A stretch of DNA of 64,000 nt from Heracleum sosnowskyi. Taxonomy: Eukaryota > Streptophyta > Magnoliopsida > Apiales > Apiaceae. The notes beneath the pieces are model-generated. The model was not told the origin of the DNA, made no database searches, and saw only the letters and a list, made by a program, of their open reading frames with translations. Location of the stretch: the NCBI GenBank assembly GCA_030848705.1, contig CM061238.1, positions 26,814,655 to 26,878,654 of the forward strand, written 5' to 3'. The translations under genes were made by a program, and so were the position numbers. Within the stretch, counting starts at the first letter, position 1, and every line of letters starts with the position of its first letter. Positions 33,037-42,389 of the stretch are shown piece by piece.

Positions 33037-35502
33037 CTAAGTTGTTTTTGGTACCCACACTTGGTAGGGTCCAGTTGATTTAGAAACATTTTGATTAATA
33101 ATTCTTCTGTCATAAATTGCATTTCTCATAGTAGGAGACTTCACTTTTTCTGTGGCTTTGGAGTTTACACCCTTAGGCTCACATGAAGTTTTCACCCTCT
33201 CAACCCTGATTGGGGACCCTGTCCTATGAGAATGTATGTGTGTGTGTGATTCACCAGATTGTGCAGAGTCAAGTTTATGTTTAAGAGATAAACAGTTAGC
33301 AATCACAGTCACATAGCATGTCATGCAGTTTGGCTTACCACAGAAAGAATCATGACTAGAATTTATGCTTGCAGAAAGGTTACTTAGGTTATCAACTTCA
33401 ACAATTTCAGGCTTATTACACTTATGAGTCAAATGATTAACAGATAGGCATTTTTGACATTGTTTCCTGGGAGCATTTGGCACATAAGCATAGTTGTTTC
33501 CTTTGTTAATACCAACTTTACCATTTCTGTTTTGTTTCCTTTTCTTAACAACTTCTTTCTTTGCTTTAGGACTCTTGACAAGATTGTCTTTGGTCTCTTT
33601 CTGATTGACAAGATCAGGAAAGGAAGAAGTGTTCTTAGCAGCCTCATCTTCTTCAAGTAGTTGTTGCTTGATGATCAGTAGTTCCTCATCAAACTCAACA
33701 TCACTCTTTCTGAAGATGGGCTGTTCAACACTTGACAGTATGGTTGGGACATTTTTGTTTGTAAAGGTTTCCTTTCCTTTGCCCTTGGCCTTCTTCCTTC
33801 CTTTGTCATTATCATAGTCAAAACCAACTCCAACCTTGCAGTCTACAGTGTGTTCCTTGTGGTAGGTTTGAATAAGTTCAGAGGAGTTTTTGAAGCTTCT
33901 TAGTTTCAGTTCAGTTTCAGCAATTTGTTCTCTAAGGGCTTTCTCTATCTGCTCAGCACAAATCACTTTGTTTTTAAGATACTCAACCTCCTTTTTCAAA
34001 CCATCCAGGTTCACAACCATTAACTCAAGTTTCTCATTCTTTTCTGTAAGCTCAACATTCTTAGCAGTTAGTCTATCAATTTCTTCATTAGCTACTAACA
34101 TGCTAGTATGAATATTAAACATCTCAGTGCTCATATCTTCAACAGTTTGCTTATATTGAATGGGAGTCATATCAAGAGAAGTAAGAATGGGTACCTGACT
34201 TGAATCACCATCATCAGAAAATGCCATCAAGGCATAGTTTGAGTACTCTTGTTCTTCTTCTTCATCAGAGTCATCCCAGCATTTTCCCTCAGCAATAAAA
34301 GCTTTGCCCTGTTGTTTCTTGAGTAGAGCTTCATACTTAGCTTCAAGCTCTAAGTATGCTTTGTCCTTCTTGACTTGTTTAGGCTTTTTGCACTCAGTGG
34401 CAAAATGCCCAAGTTCATTGCAGTTATAGCATCTTATTTTGGTCCTATCCACACTTCCTGTCTTGTATCCACCCTTAGCAGCACCAGCAATCCCTTTTCC
34501 TTTATTGAAGGTGTTTGAGACACTAGATCCACCAGTGTTTCCAGTATTGAACTTGGACCTGAATGGCTGCTTTCTTTTAAACCTTATGTTAGGATATCTC
34601 CTAGCCATATAAGCAAAAGATTTGTTTTCCATTTTGTCCAGTTCCTCCATGCTGTAAAACTCATCTTCCTCAGGCAAATCATAGATGACCTGGACCTCAT
34701 CACCAGTGTCTTCAACTTCCAGTTCCTCAATCTTCACTTGACTAACTTTGAGAGAGTCCATTCTTTGACTTAGGTTGTCAGCAATAAGTGCACAGGAGGT
34801 ATTAGCCACTAATCCTTGCTTTGCTTGAATAGATCTCTTTTGAAACAGCTCCAACTCATATGTCTTCAAAACACCATATAACACATCAAAACCAATCTTT
34901 GTTAGATCTCTTTCTTTAAGGGAAGAGATTCTTGGTTCCAAGTGATCTGGAAGAGTTAGTAAAAACTTCATATTGAGCTCTTCTGTTTCATAGTGTTTGT
35001 CATAGAGTTTGAGCTCGTTTATCAGCTTGTTGAATCTCTCAAACACTTCTGTGATTCCCTCTTTTGGCTGAGCCATGAAGGCTTCATATTGTGAAACAAG
35101 AATCTGCTTCTTGTTCTTTCTTACTTCAGTAGTTCCTTCACAGAGCACTTCTATAAGATCCCACATCTTCTTGGCACTAGTACAATGAGCAACAGTGCCA
35201 TACATGTTGAAGTCCATAGATTCACAAATGATAAGTTGAAGATGTCCATCCAGGGCAACTTTTTCTTTTTCAGGATCAGTGTATTTTGAGGGATCTTTGG
35301 GCACATGTTTTGCTGGTATAATCTCAGTGCCACTGGTTGATTCACCAATCTCAATCATTGGAATGAAGGGACCATGCTTTAGAATATCTAAATACATGGG
35401 GTTAGAAGCTTTGATGAAAAGCAACATCTTCTTCTTCCATAAACTGTAGTGCTCCTTGTTAAAGGGAGGAATCTTGATACTGCTTAGTTTCTGTGAACTC
35501 AT
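33037..35502 (-). CDS. Copia gag
   Basis: 821 codons, starting MSSQKLSSIKIPPFNKEHYS, the usual copia gag opening, and followed by the UBN2-type capsid domain (SLWKKKMLLFIKA, AKKMWDLIEVLCEGTTEV). A CCHC zinc knuckle CYNCNELGHFATEC lies near the middle. A second, CQKCLSVNHLTHKC, lies nearer the end, with a Leu-rich coiled coil between them. It ends GPYQVWVPKTT, a sequence that in many copia elements leads straight into protease. Here a stop and a frame change separate them. It is long for a copia gag, as in SIRE/Maximus elements. Confidence 0.93.
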   Translation of the reverse strand: MSSQKLSSIKIPPFNKEHYSLWKKKMLLFIKASNPMYLDILKHGPFIPMIEIGESTSGTEIIPAKHVPKDPSKYTDPEKEKVALDGHLQLIICESMDFNMYGTVAHCTSAKKMWDLIEVLCEGTTEVRKNKKQILVSQYEAFMAQPKEGITEVFERFNKLINELKLYDKHYETEELNMKFLLTLPDHLEPRISSLKERDLTKIGFDVLYGVLKTYELELFQKRSIQAKQGLVANTSCALIADNLSQRMDSLKVSQVKIEELEVEDTGDEVQVIYDLPEEDEFYSMEELDKMENKSFAYMARRYPNIRFKRKQPFRSKFNTGNTGGSSVSNTFNKGKGIAGAAKGGYKTGSVDRTKIRCYNCNELGHFATECKKPKQVKKDKAYLELEAKYEALLKKQQGKAFIAEGKCWDDSDEEEEQEYSNYALMAFSDDGDSSQVPILTSLDMTPIQYKQTVEDMSTEMFNIHTSMLVANEEIDRLTAKNVELTEKNEKLELMVVNLDGLKKEVEYLKNKVICAEQIEKALREQIAETELKLRSFKNSSELIQTYHKEHTVDCKVGVGFDYDNDKGRKKAKGKGKETFTNKNVPTILSSVEQPIFRKSDVEFDEELLIIKQQLLEEDEAAKNTSSFPDLVNQKETKDNLVKSPKAKKEVVKKRKQNRNGKVGINKGNNYAYVPNAPRKQCQKCLSVNHLTHKCNKPEIVEVDNLSNLSASINSSHDSFCGKPNCMTCYVTVIANCLSLKHKLDSAQSGESHTHIHSHRTGSPIRVERVKTSCEPKGVNSKATEKVKSPTMRNAIYDRRIINQNVSKSTGPYQVWVPKTT

Positions 35503-35530
35503 TCTTGATCTTTTCCTGTTTGTACGTTAA

Positions 35531-35550
35531 CAGCCTTCGCTCTGATACCA
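35531..35550 (-). other. Primer-binding site of the young copia element
   Basis: On the minus strand TGGTATCAGAGC begins 2 nt after the 5' LTR. This is the complement of the 3' end of initiator tRNA-Met, the usual copia primer. Confidence 0.92.
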
Positions 35551-35552
35551 CT

Positions 35553-36802
35553 TGTTAGAAATGAATACCACTAGAAACTAGACAGAGGGGGGGTGAATGG
35601 ATAGTTTGATATATTTTTCGATCTTGAAAACTAAGTAAACAACTGTATGTGATTATGATATGTAATATGCAGAAAGTAAATAACACACACAATCACTTTA
35701 ATCTACTTTGTATAAGCAAATTAAATACTACAGCTTTCCAGGAAATTCACAATCGAATTTCTGGCTTCTAAACAAGAACAGTTTGAACTTGCTTGCTTAC
35801 AGAGAAAAGAGCTTAGCAAATAACTATGTGTATCTCTCTTACAGCTTACAGTTGTGTGTGCACGATATATATATTCCCCTATACAAACTAGGCACACATA
35901 ATATTACACAGCTACCCCTTCTGAAAGTCCAACTTGTCCTGCCATAAGAAGTTCACTGTGTCAGGAAGGACCACCTGCTTTTCGGAGTCTTTCCCGTTTC
36001 TGTAGCTGCTTGTCTCTTATCTTTCTCTCCAAGTTTAGCTGTAGATTTGCCATCTGTTCTTTGGACCACCTTGCCAGAACAAATGCTTCAGTATTTGTCT
36101 CCTTTGATTCTTGGTTCTGTACCTTGATTTGTCTTGTTATAAACGGCTAAGTGTTGATATCGTGAACTCCACTTTATCCCTGACTTCGCGATCTCCCTTG
36201 TGAGGACTACGCGATATAGCCTTTGAAGACTTTGCGACATAGGTCATTTGATGACTATGCGACATAGGTCATTTGATGACTATGCGACATAGGTCATTTG
36301 ATGACTATGCGACATAGGGCTTCTGAGGACTTCACGATCTAGGCTCTTTTGACTTTGCTGACTTCAACACTTCACGACATGTGTCTTGAGGACTTCTCGA
36401 CATAGTACAAAATGGACTATGCGATATAGCACTTCACGACATGGATATTGGTGACTTCACGACATAGCTTTCTTTTGACTTTGCTATATAATGCCTTAGA
36501 CAAATTCCTGCAACTTATTTCTTCATGGCCTTATTCAACTCTATCCTGCTGCATGAACACTTCTGAACTTCTACCAGGATAATTATTCAATGGCCTATAT
36601 ACATTCTAGATGCAAGAACTTTACTAAGCTCATTATAAATCTGAGCATACATGATAAAGCTATTGTCCATGAAAACAAGACAAGTACATTTAGAGACCTA
36701 TACTATATCCCAGTGATAGAAATCACTAGGTCATGTAATGTGACATAGTCACATAGTGTAGGCTTGTTAATAGTGGTATTCAGACATGTCTTGAGCCTAA
36801 CA
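35553..36802 (-). repeat. 5' LTR of the young copia element
   Basis: 1250 bp. It matches the 23060-24313 copy base for base in the passages I compared, except for a G run of 7 instead of 11. It carries the same CG-rich motif array (36183-36490). Confidence 0.95.
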
Positions 36803-37152
36803 AATGTTGATGATTGCAACCGGCTAGAGTTGTGAAAATTTTAAGAGCGTTTCTTTTGAAAATGTCATGACGACATTTGAGGGGGAATTAATATTTATAC
36901 GTGGGAGATGTGACGTTTGGACATAGGTACGCGAACGTTCATATTCAACGGTGTGATTAGAATCGTTTGGAATTCAACGACTAAGATTCAGTGCGGATTT
37001 CAAGAAATAACAGCTGTCATTATTAATACAACACGGTTCCCTAGGTGACGTGTCATAACTGATAAATACGAGACCTGTTGGAAGTTATCCCGAAAAGGAG
37101 TGAAGAGATAGGACTCCGAACGAATTGGACATCCGATCGAAGTCCAGGGACA
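36803..37152 (+). other. Tat internal tail between nested copia and 3' LTR
   Basis: It starts with the second AATGT copy. A purine run (gagggggaa near 36880) is a possible polypurine tract but lies about 270 bp before the LTR, and no good tract adjoins the LTR itself. Confidence 0.5.
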
Positions 37153-37597
37153 TGTTGGGGGCCCAACAGTAATTGGGCCGAACAGTAATTGGGCCGAACG
37201 ATAATTGGGCCGAACGGTAATTGGGTCGAATAGTAATTGGGCCGAAGGATGAGGCCAAATGTGTCCGTTAGGCGACTCGGGCCTTTTACCTTCAGTTCAC
37301 TAACGCACCACCGTTGTGGGAAGACCTAGTCTCCCGCTTCTTCAGGCGAGCGAAGCGGACAACACCGACGGCGAGTAGCTCCGTAAATTCCGGGCGACCA
37401 TTACAAATCGTGCCTATAAAAGCACACATCAGGTTTCGTTGAGAGGTTTGCACGTTCAATATAAACTCACTGGAACCTTTTAACTTACCCTCACACCGGA
37501 GGTGAATCGGGGGCTAAACCCCTCGCATTCTTCTCATCTTGCAGGTGAACCCGAAGGATTATTCGGAGTCCGACCCGACAGAAATCTGGTTCCAACA
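37153..37597 (+). repeat. 3' LTR of the Tat element
   Basis: 445 bp. It has about five gtaattgggccgaa units at its start against about three in the 5' LTR, and lacks a stretch of about 20 bp present in the 5' LTR near 14240-14270. It ends TTCCAACA, followed by the target duplication ATGAG. Confidence 0.9.
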
Positions 37598-37735
37598 ATG
37601 AGAAACCTGAAGCAAGGAGATATTTTGCAGGTGGAGAGGAAGGGATTTTTCAGAGTCGATGTTCCATTTGTCAGGCCATCGAAGCCTATAGTTCTGTTTG
37701 CAATTCCAGGTGGAAGGCAACAAACTAAAAGATAG
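37598..37735 (+). pseudogene. Glutamyl-tRNA synthetase, broken copy, part 3 (C-terminal end)
   Basis: It resumes exactly where part 2 stops: MRNLKQGDILQVERKGFF, then VDVPFVRPSKPIVLFAIPGG and a stop at 37733-37735. This matches the C-terminal end of plant cytosolic GluRS (anticodon-binding domain). The join confirms that 13974-37597 is one insertion unit. A 3' untranslated-like stretch follows to about 38030 and includes a 9-base A run. Confidence 0.92.
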
Positions 37736-38252
37736 AATATTAAGAAAACAAGCACTTCAGTAAAGCATGATCATCTTCTGTTTGGAATGTGAATGATGGA
37801 ATACCGAGAAAACATGCGCTTTTGTTCGGAGATTGTGTATGCTGTACAGATTCAAAACTTGTAAAAAAGTTTCTGTTAAGATTTATGTGCATTTAGAGTT
37901 TTCTAATTTAGCTCAACTTTTATCCTTAGTCTACTTTACTATCAGTTTCTGGATGTACTTGTATCGACTCCGTGTATGTTTCAGCTATGTATAATCTGAT
38001 TGAAAGTAAATTGTCAAAAAAAAACAGATGACAGGCTCACGGAGCTTTATAATCGTTAAAAAGTATGTTATCTTAAAATCTATTTTCCCAACTTAAAACA
38101 CATCCAAGAATCGATGATATGCAAAGAAGTTCAAAATCTCAAAAAAGATTACCAAGAAACAAGGTCCTGTCCCAGTGTAAAACCACATGCACTCATCATC
38201 TGAATCAGAATCAATATCAGCTACACTGTAACCTGGCTACGTGGTAACCCGG
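37736..38252 (+). other. Former 3' flank of the GluRS copy
   Basis: Non-coding. It may include the old 3' untranslated region to about 38020. No clear AATAAA signal is placed correctly. 38100-38250 has no recognised feature. Confidence 0.4.
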
Positions 38253-38516
38253 CTACAGAGCAGGCCCGATTCTGAACTTTTTGGAGCCCTAGAAAAAATA
38301 ATAAATGAGGGCCCCTGTTTAAAAAAAATTGATAGTTATTTGTTAAAATAATTTACTACTTAAGCGACTATATGTTTACTAATAACAAATATAAAATAAA
38401 AATTGTCTTAGCAATTAATTTTTACACTTAAATACATAATGTAACATTTCAAAATAGAAAAAGGCTCTACAAACTTTTGGAGATCAAAACCTTCACTGGT
38501 TCACTATTCAAATGTA

Positions 38517-38546
38517 ACTAGCTTTATAGCCCGTGCGAGGCACGGA
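38517..38546 (-). mobile_element. Helitron 3' terminus
   Basis: On the minus strand: hairpin ccgtgcctcgcacgggc, then tataaag, then CTAGT. The rest of the element, to the right, cannot be delimited. A second hairpin of the same type (cccgtgcaaggcacggg) lies at about 39042-39058 with a poorer terminus. Confidence 0.6.
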
Positions 38547-39059
38547 CATGCCCTAGTTATGTTTAGTTGCTTGAGATTTGGATGCACACTAAAAATGCAA
38601 ATACCTGTTGTATTGTGAGCGCACTTTTCTGATTTCTGTGTTATGTTTGCATGTTGTTATCCGTTGCAATGGATGAGCTCCTAAGCTCATTTCTTTGGCT
38701 TCTTTTCCCCGTACAGAAGAAGTAGTTTCTGGGCTCTTATCAAAAGTTCATTTTCTATTACTGACATCAATCAACTAAATGCCATAACTAAAATATTGAA
38801 TAGATACATTGTATTAAGCAAATGCATCATAATTATTTTAGAACTTGAAAAATATCATACAATTCTATGTAAGATTCGATGGTGTGACAAAAGGAGTTGA
38901 AACTAAAGAAAGAGAACAAAAAGAACAAATTTATTAATAAGCTTTAAATGGTACTAGAACCTTGAGCCTAGAGTAGTAAAAAATCTAGGTTATCTTTGTG
39001 TACCATCCATGGTTTCCTACTACTGATGCGACTGCACTTGTACCCGTGCAAGGCACGGG

Positions 39060-40270
39060 ATCGCTCTAACCGACAGAACTTGATGTTATTTTGTGACGAT
39101 ATTTTCTAGTTCACGTCAGTTTAATTTTGCGATGATAAGTATTCTTCAGTTTGGTGTGGTGATCCTGCCACCAGTTTGAACTTGTTGGTGACACTATGTG
39201 ACATGATTGTGAAGATTTGCAAGGAAGATCGGTTTGGTATTTGTCCGAAGAAGATTTTGTTCTTAGTTGAATGTATTTGATGATTAGTTTTATAAGCTAA
39301 TTAATAATCAGATATGAATTAGTTAAAGGTGTCAAATAAAGGCTCCATTTCGAAAGTACCAATACTCCCCGGTCTCCATAATTCTCTATAAGCGGCCGGA
39401 GTAGTATACTTGTCCTTAATGCATGAGGTGGCGGGATTGAGATGCACACAAATTCGTATTCGAAAAAAACTGTTCGAACTGGTTAAAAAAATCGGAAAAA
39501 ATCTGATTAAAAAAAAGTCCACCTCAATTGGATCCAGCCCGCAGGCTTAAACGGATCGCATATTTTTCACAAAACCCCGATCCGGTTCGAGTCGAATAAA
39601 CCCAAATTTAATCTCGATTTGGACGTAGTCTTGATCAGGATAAAAGTCCAATTCAAAAAGTTAGAATTTTCAATTAAATCTCGGATAAAAGCTTAATTTT
39701 TTTAATTAAATCCGAAAAAATAAAAAAAAGTTAAAGTTAAAGTTATCAATATCTAAAATAATTTGTAAAAATCCGATTTGGCCCCTCCTGACCCGACCCT
39801 ATCTACATGTATAAATATTTTAGAGGAAATTTGTCTCGATTTAAAAAAGCCCGGCCCTATCGGATATCGAAAAATCCGAACTGAATCCGGATTACGTTCA
39901 TATCTATTCAGGGTAACAACTATAGAGGTGCTTATATTATTACTTATATTATCTGATATGTATGAACATAGTTGAGACAAAATGATTACTATTTTGTATT
40001 ATTTTGTATTATTGGATGCTCGGACTAAAAAGTAATACTATGTGACTAAAAATGCATTTGTACTTTGTCTTAAAATTGTGAATACAAAGGAAGAAACATA
40101 ATTAAATTTAATTAAAGAGATACGTGTCTATTGGATATACTTTATACCAATAACCACTTGTATTAATAATCAGACAAATGAAATTATCATGAAAGAATCT
40201 TGAATAAAAACTAAAGTGTAAAATAATATTTGTGAAAGACATTACCATACTAATGAGTTTTATACCACAA
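39060..40270. other. Gene-free interior of the 2.56-kb insertion
   Basis: AT-rich DNA with a patch of short repeated phrases (tccgatttgg, aaatccgga, 39470-39900). Opposite-strand open frames there are short and overlapping. No protein family was recognised. Confidence 0.45.
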
Positions 40271-40275
40271 CAAAA

Positions 40276-40380
40276 AAGCCCAAGTAGCTCCATGGTTAAA
40301 TTGGTGACTTGAAATTCTTAGTAATTAGTATTGAAGTGTCTTAGGTTCGATTCCCATCAAGATGAAAATTTTCTTACATT
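40276..40380 (+). mobile_element. tRNA-like SINE fragment
   Basis: tagctccatgg (40285-40295) fits the A box of an RNA polymerase III promoter with one or two mismatches. GGTTCGATTCC (40344-40354) is an excellent B box, about 59 bp downstream. A full tRNA cloverleaf cannot be formed, so a SINE remnant is more likely than a tRNA gene. Confidence 0.5.
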
Positions 40381-40829
40381 TTTATAACATTTGACTTTGA
40401 AGTGGCAGTTATGTAATTTCAAGTTGTTGAATAAAATGTTTCACAAAGTTCTTGTTGCAGTATAAGATATATAATAGATTGTCTTTTTTTAAATTGCAAA
40501 ATAAATAAATCATGTTGTCATATTTAAGAGGAGGTAAAAATTTAAATAAGATTGAATATAAAAAGCGACTTAATTTTTGGGATGCATTGAAGTTTTTTAT
40601 GTATTTAATGATAGATGGAGATAATTTTGTGAATAAAAAGAGTTTGGATCTAAGTAGAAAAATGGAAGAAGTCTAAAAATTTAATTGTGATAGGGTAAAG
40701 AGTCGTAAGTGTAACACTTTTCGTATGCTTTATATTATTTTTATTCTCTATTGTAGTAGAACCTAAAAAAAATGGACCCCCTTCTAAGCAGTATGAGCCC
40801 TTGGCCACTGCCCCTCCAAACTACAGAGC

Positions 40830-42389
40830 TGATTATTGCCAGCACAGGATGGAGGGGTTTGTTTCTAGTTGGGTATTCTCCTGATAAGTTATTGAAGGAG
40901 AGGTTCCATCAGCTGAGAAACTTCAAACCTTATACACTTTGTGGAAGGCGACCACACTATTAACCGACAGGATCCTTCTAAGCTGATTACACACTACATC
41001 TAAATTTAGTAAAACCAAGAATCATTCCACTGATGTTGTTATTTGATAGATCCATGGAGAACAAAACTCTAGAGGTGGTCTTTTGCTCGTATCCTTTCCA
41101 TCATCTAAAATTGTTTCATCATTGTATGTATTTTCAGAATGATGTAATATAAATGGTTGCATATATATAGTGAATGGTCCAGTTTTTATTTTTTTTACGC
41201 TTGGATAGATAACGGTTTATTTAATATAAGCTCAGAAACTAATATCTAATGGTAACAAATACATCAAAATTTTAATAAATACTGATGTGTAAAATCTAAA
41301 TATACATCAATTTTATTGTGGAAAAACTGATGTTTAACATAAAGATATACATCATATTTTTCTATAAATACTGATGTTTATAAATTCATTAGACATCAGT
41401 ATAGGATGATGTCTAAGTATAGGATGTTTATTTTTCTAAATAATAAAAGCTTATAGTGATTGACTTGAGATCAACCAAAATTAGCTCTTCCCCAGCTACC
41501 ATGGAATTATTCTAAATGATTTTGAGATACGAACAAGTAAGAGGACATATGCTAAATGACATTGCCAAACTCCATGTTCATTCTCCACAAATAAGCATGC
41601 ATTGCTTGACAATTAGAGTACTCATCTCTTTTCTCATCTCCTAAAGATTGACAGAAAAAGAGCATGAAGACTCCAATAAGAAACAGAGTAATCATCTTAT
41701 ATATCAAGTGTCGTAATAATTCACAAAAGCTTCGAAAGGGGTATTGTGTTGGCTGTTGCAATATACATGTATAGAGGAAATATAGGCTAGTTATTTTATA
41801 AACCTAAGAATAATGCTACATGCCTCAGAATGTGTTTCGAAAATATTTATAAATAACATGTTCGGAAAAATTGTGCTTTAATCTGAATAGTATAAGCTAA
41901 ACTTAAAAATAAAAAAAAAAAGGAAAAAAAGAACCTAATTAATCTGGATAAACATGAGGTGCATGGAAAAATATAAGAAAAATTAGAAAAATTGCTGAAA
42001 TGAATGTATAGCACCAAAATAGAACATTACTAAAATATTAGCAGTTTGACGCAATTGTCGTACCAGCTGAGATGCTAAATAAAACAAACTGGAGTCAAAT
42101 TTTCTAAAAATGGATGAATCCATCTGTAACCTTTGAGACCAAAACCACACCATTTCTGCTAAACCTCACATTTCCTAACAAACTGTATTAACGGCCTGTT
42201 TTGTCGGGTTCTCTTTCCTTTTTCCCAACTATATATTTGCATGAATGAAGTTGTACATTTTACCCAGAGCCCTTAAGGGGTATCAAACCAATAAAGGTAT
42301 CCCTTTTAAGCTCTGCGAAAAAAACTCATACTGGGGTCAGTTGAGTTTTTTTCCAACCTTACTTTTATGTTCTAAATAAATTTTTAAAA
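40830..42389. other. Upstream region of the pectin methylesterase gene
   Basis: 40830-40980 has a short open frame without a known match. 41240-41430 has repeated actgatgt/acatcagt motifs in both orientations, as in subterminal repeats of some DNA transposons. 41552-41761 (minus) has a 69-codon open frame with a hydrophobic stretch. TATA-like ctatatattt near 42229, about 160 bp before the ATG, is a candidate promoter element for the next gene. Confidence 0.45.

Larger units (their letters stand above)
23060..36802 (-). mobile_element. Young SIRE/Maximus-like Ty1-copia retrotransposon, 13.7 kb
   Basis: The LTRs at 23060-24313 and 35553-36802 begin TGTTAG and end CTAACA, flanked by a perfect 5-bp duplication AATGT (23055-23059 and 36803-36807). 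Reading right to left: LTR, primer site TGGTATCAGAGC, gag, pol, a spacer of repeated CG-rich motifs, a very long third ORF, a polypurine tract, LTR. The two LTRs differ, as far as I can see, only in a G run of 11 versus 7, which explains the whole 4-bp length difference. Gag and pol have no internal stops. It is inserted in the spacer upstream of the Tat antisense gene. Confidence 0.95.
13974..37597 (+). mobile_element. Tat-lineage Ty3-gypsy retrotransposon, 23.6 kb including a nested copia
   Basis: The LTRs at 13974-14413 and 37153-37597 begin TGTTGGGGGCCC and end AACA. Flanking 5-mers are ATAAG (13969-13973) and ATGAG (37598-37602). The GluRS reading needs ATGAG, so one base of the left copy has mutated. 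Gag and pol run on the plus strand to 19849, followed by a tandem-repeat tract and an antisense gene, a layout known for Tat elements. Without the nested copia (23060-36802 plus one 5-bp duplication) the element is about 9.9 kb. The LTRs differ by indels and substitutions and pol has several stops, so it is old and inactive. Confidence 0.9.
38262..40820. mobile_element. 2.56-kb insertion with 9-bp direct repeats, hAT-like ends
   Basis: CTACAGAGC occurs at 38253-38261 and at 40821-40829. The left interior (aggcccgattctgaactttt, then ggagccctag, gagggcccctg) and the right interior (ggacccccttctaag, cccttggccactgccc) resemble GC-rich termini of decayed plant hAT elements. hAT duplications are 8 bp, and here 9 match. 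I see no transposase. Later arrivals inside it include Helitron hairpins (38517 and 39040) and a SINE-like sequence (40285-40380). Confidence 0.45.

Noticed and set aside
40285..40354. tRNA gene
   Set aside because: Only the A- and B-box-like motifs fit; no cloverleaf or acceptor stem can be formed.
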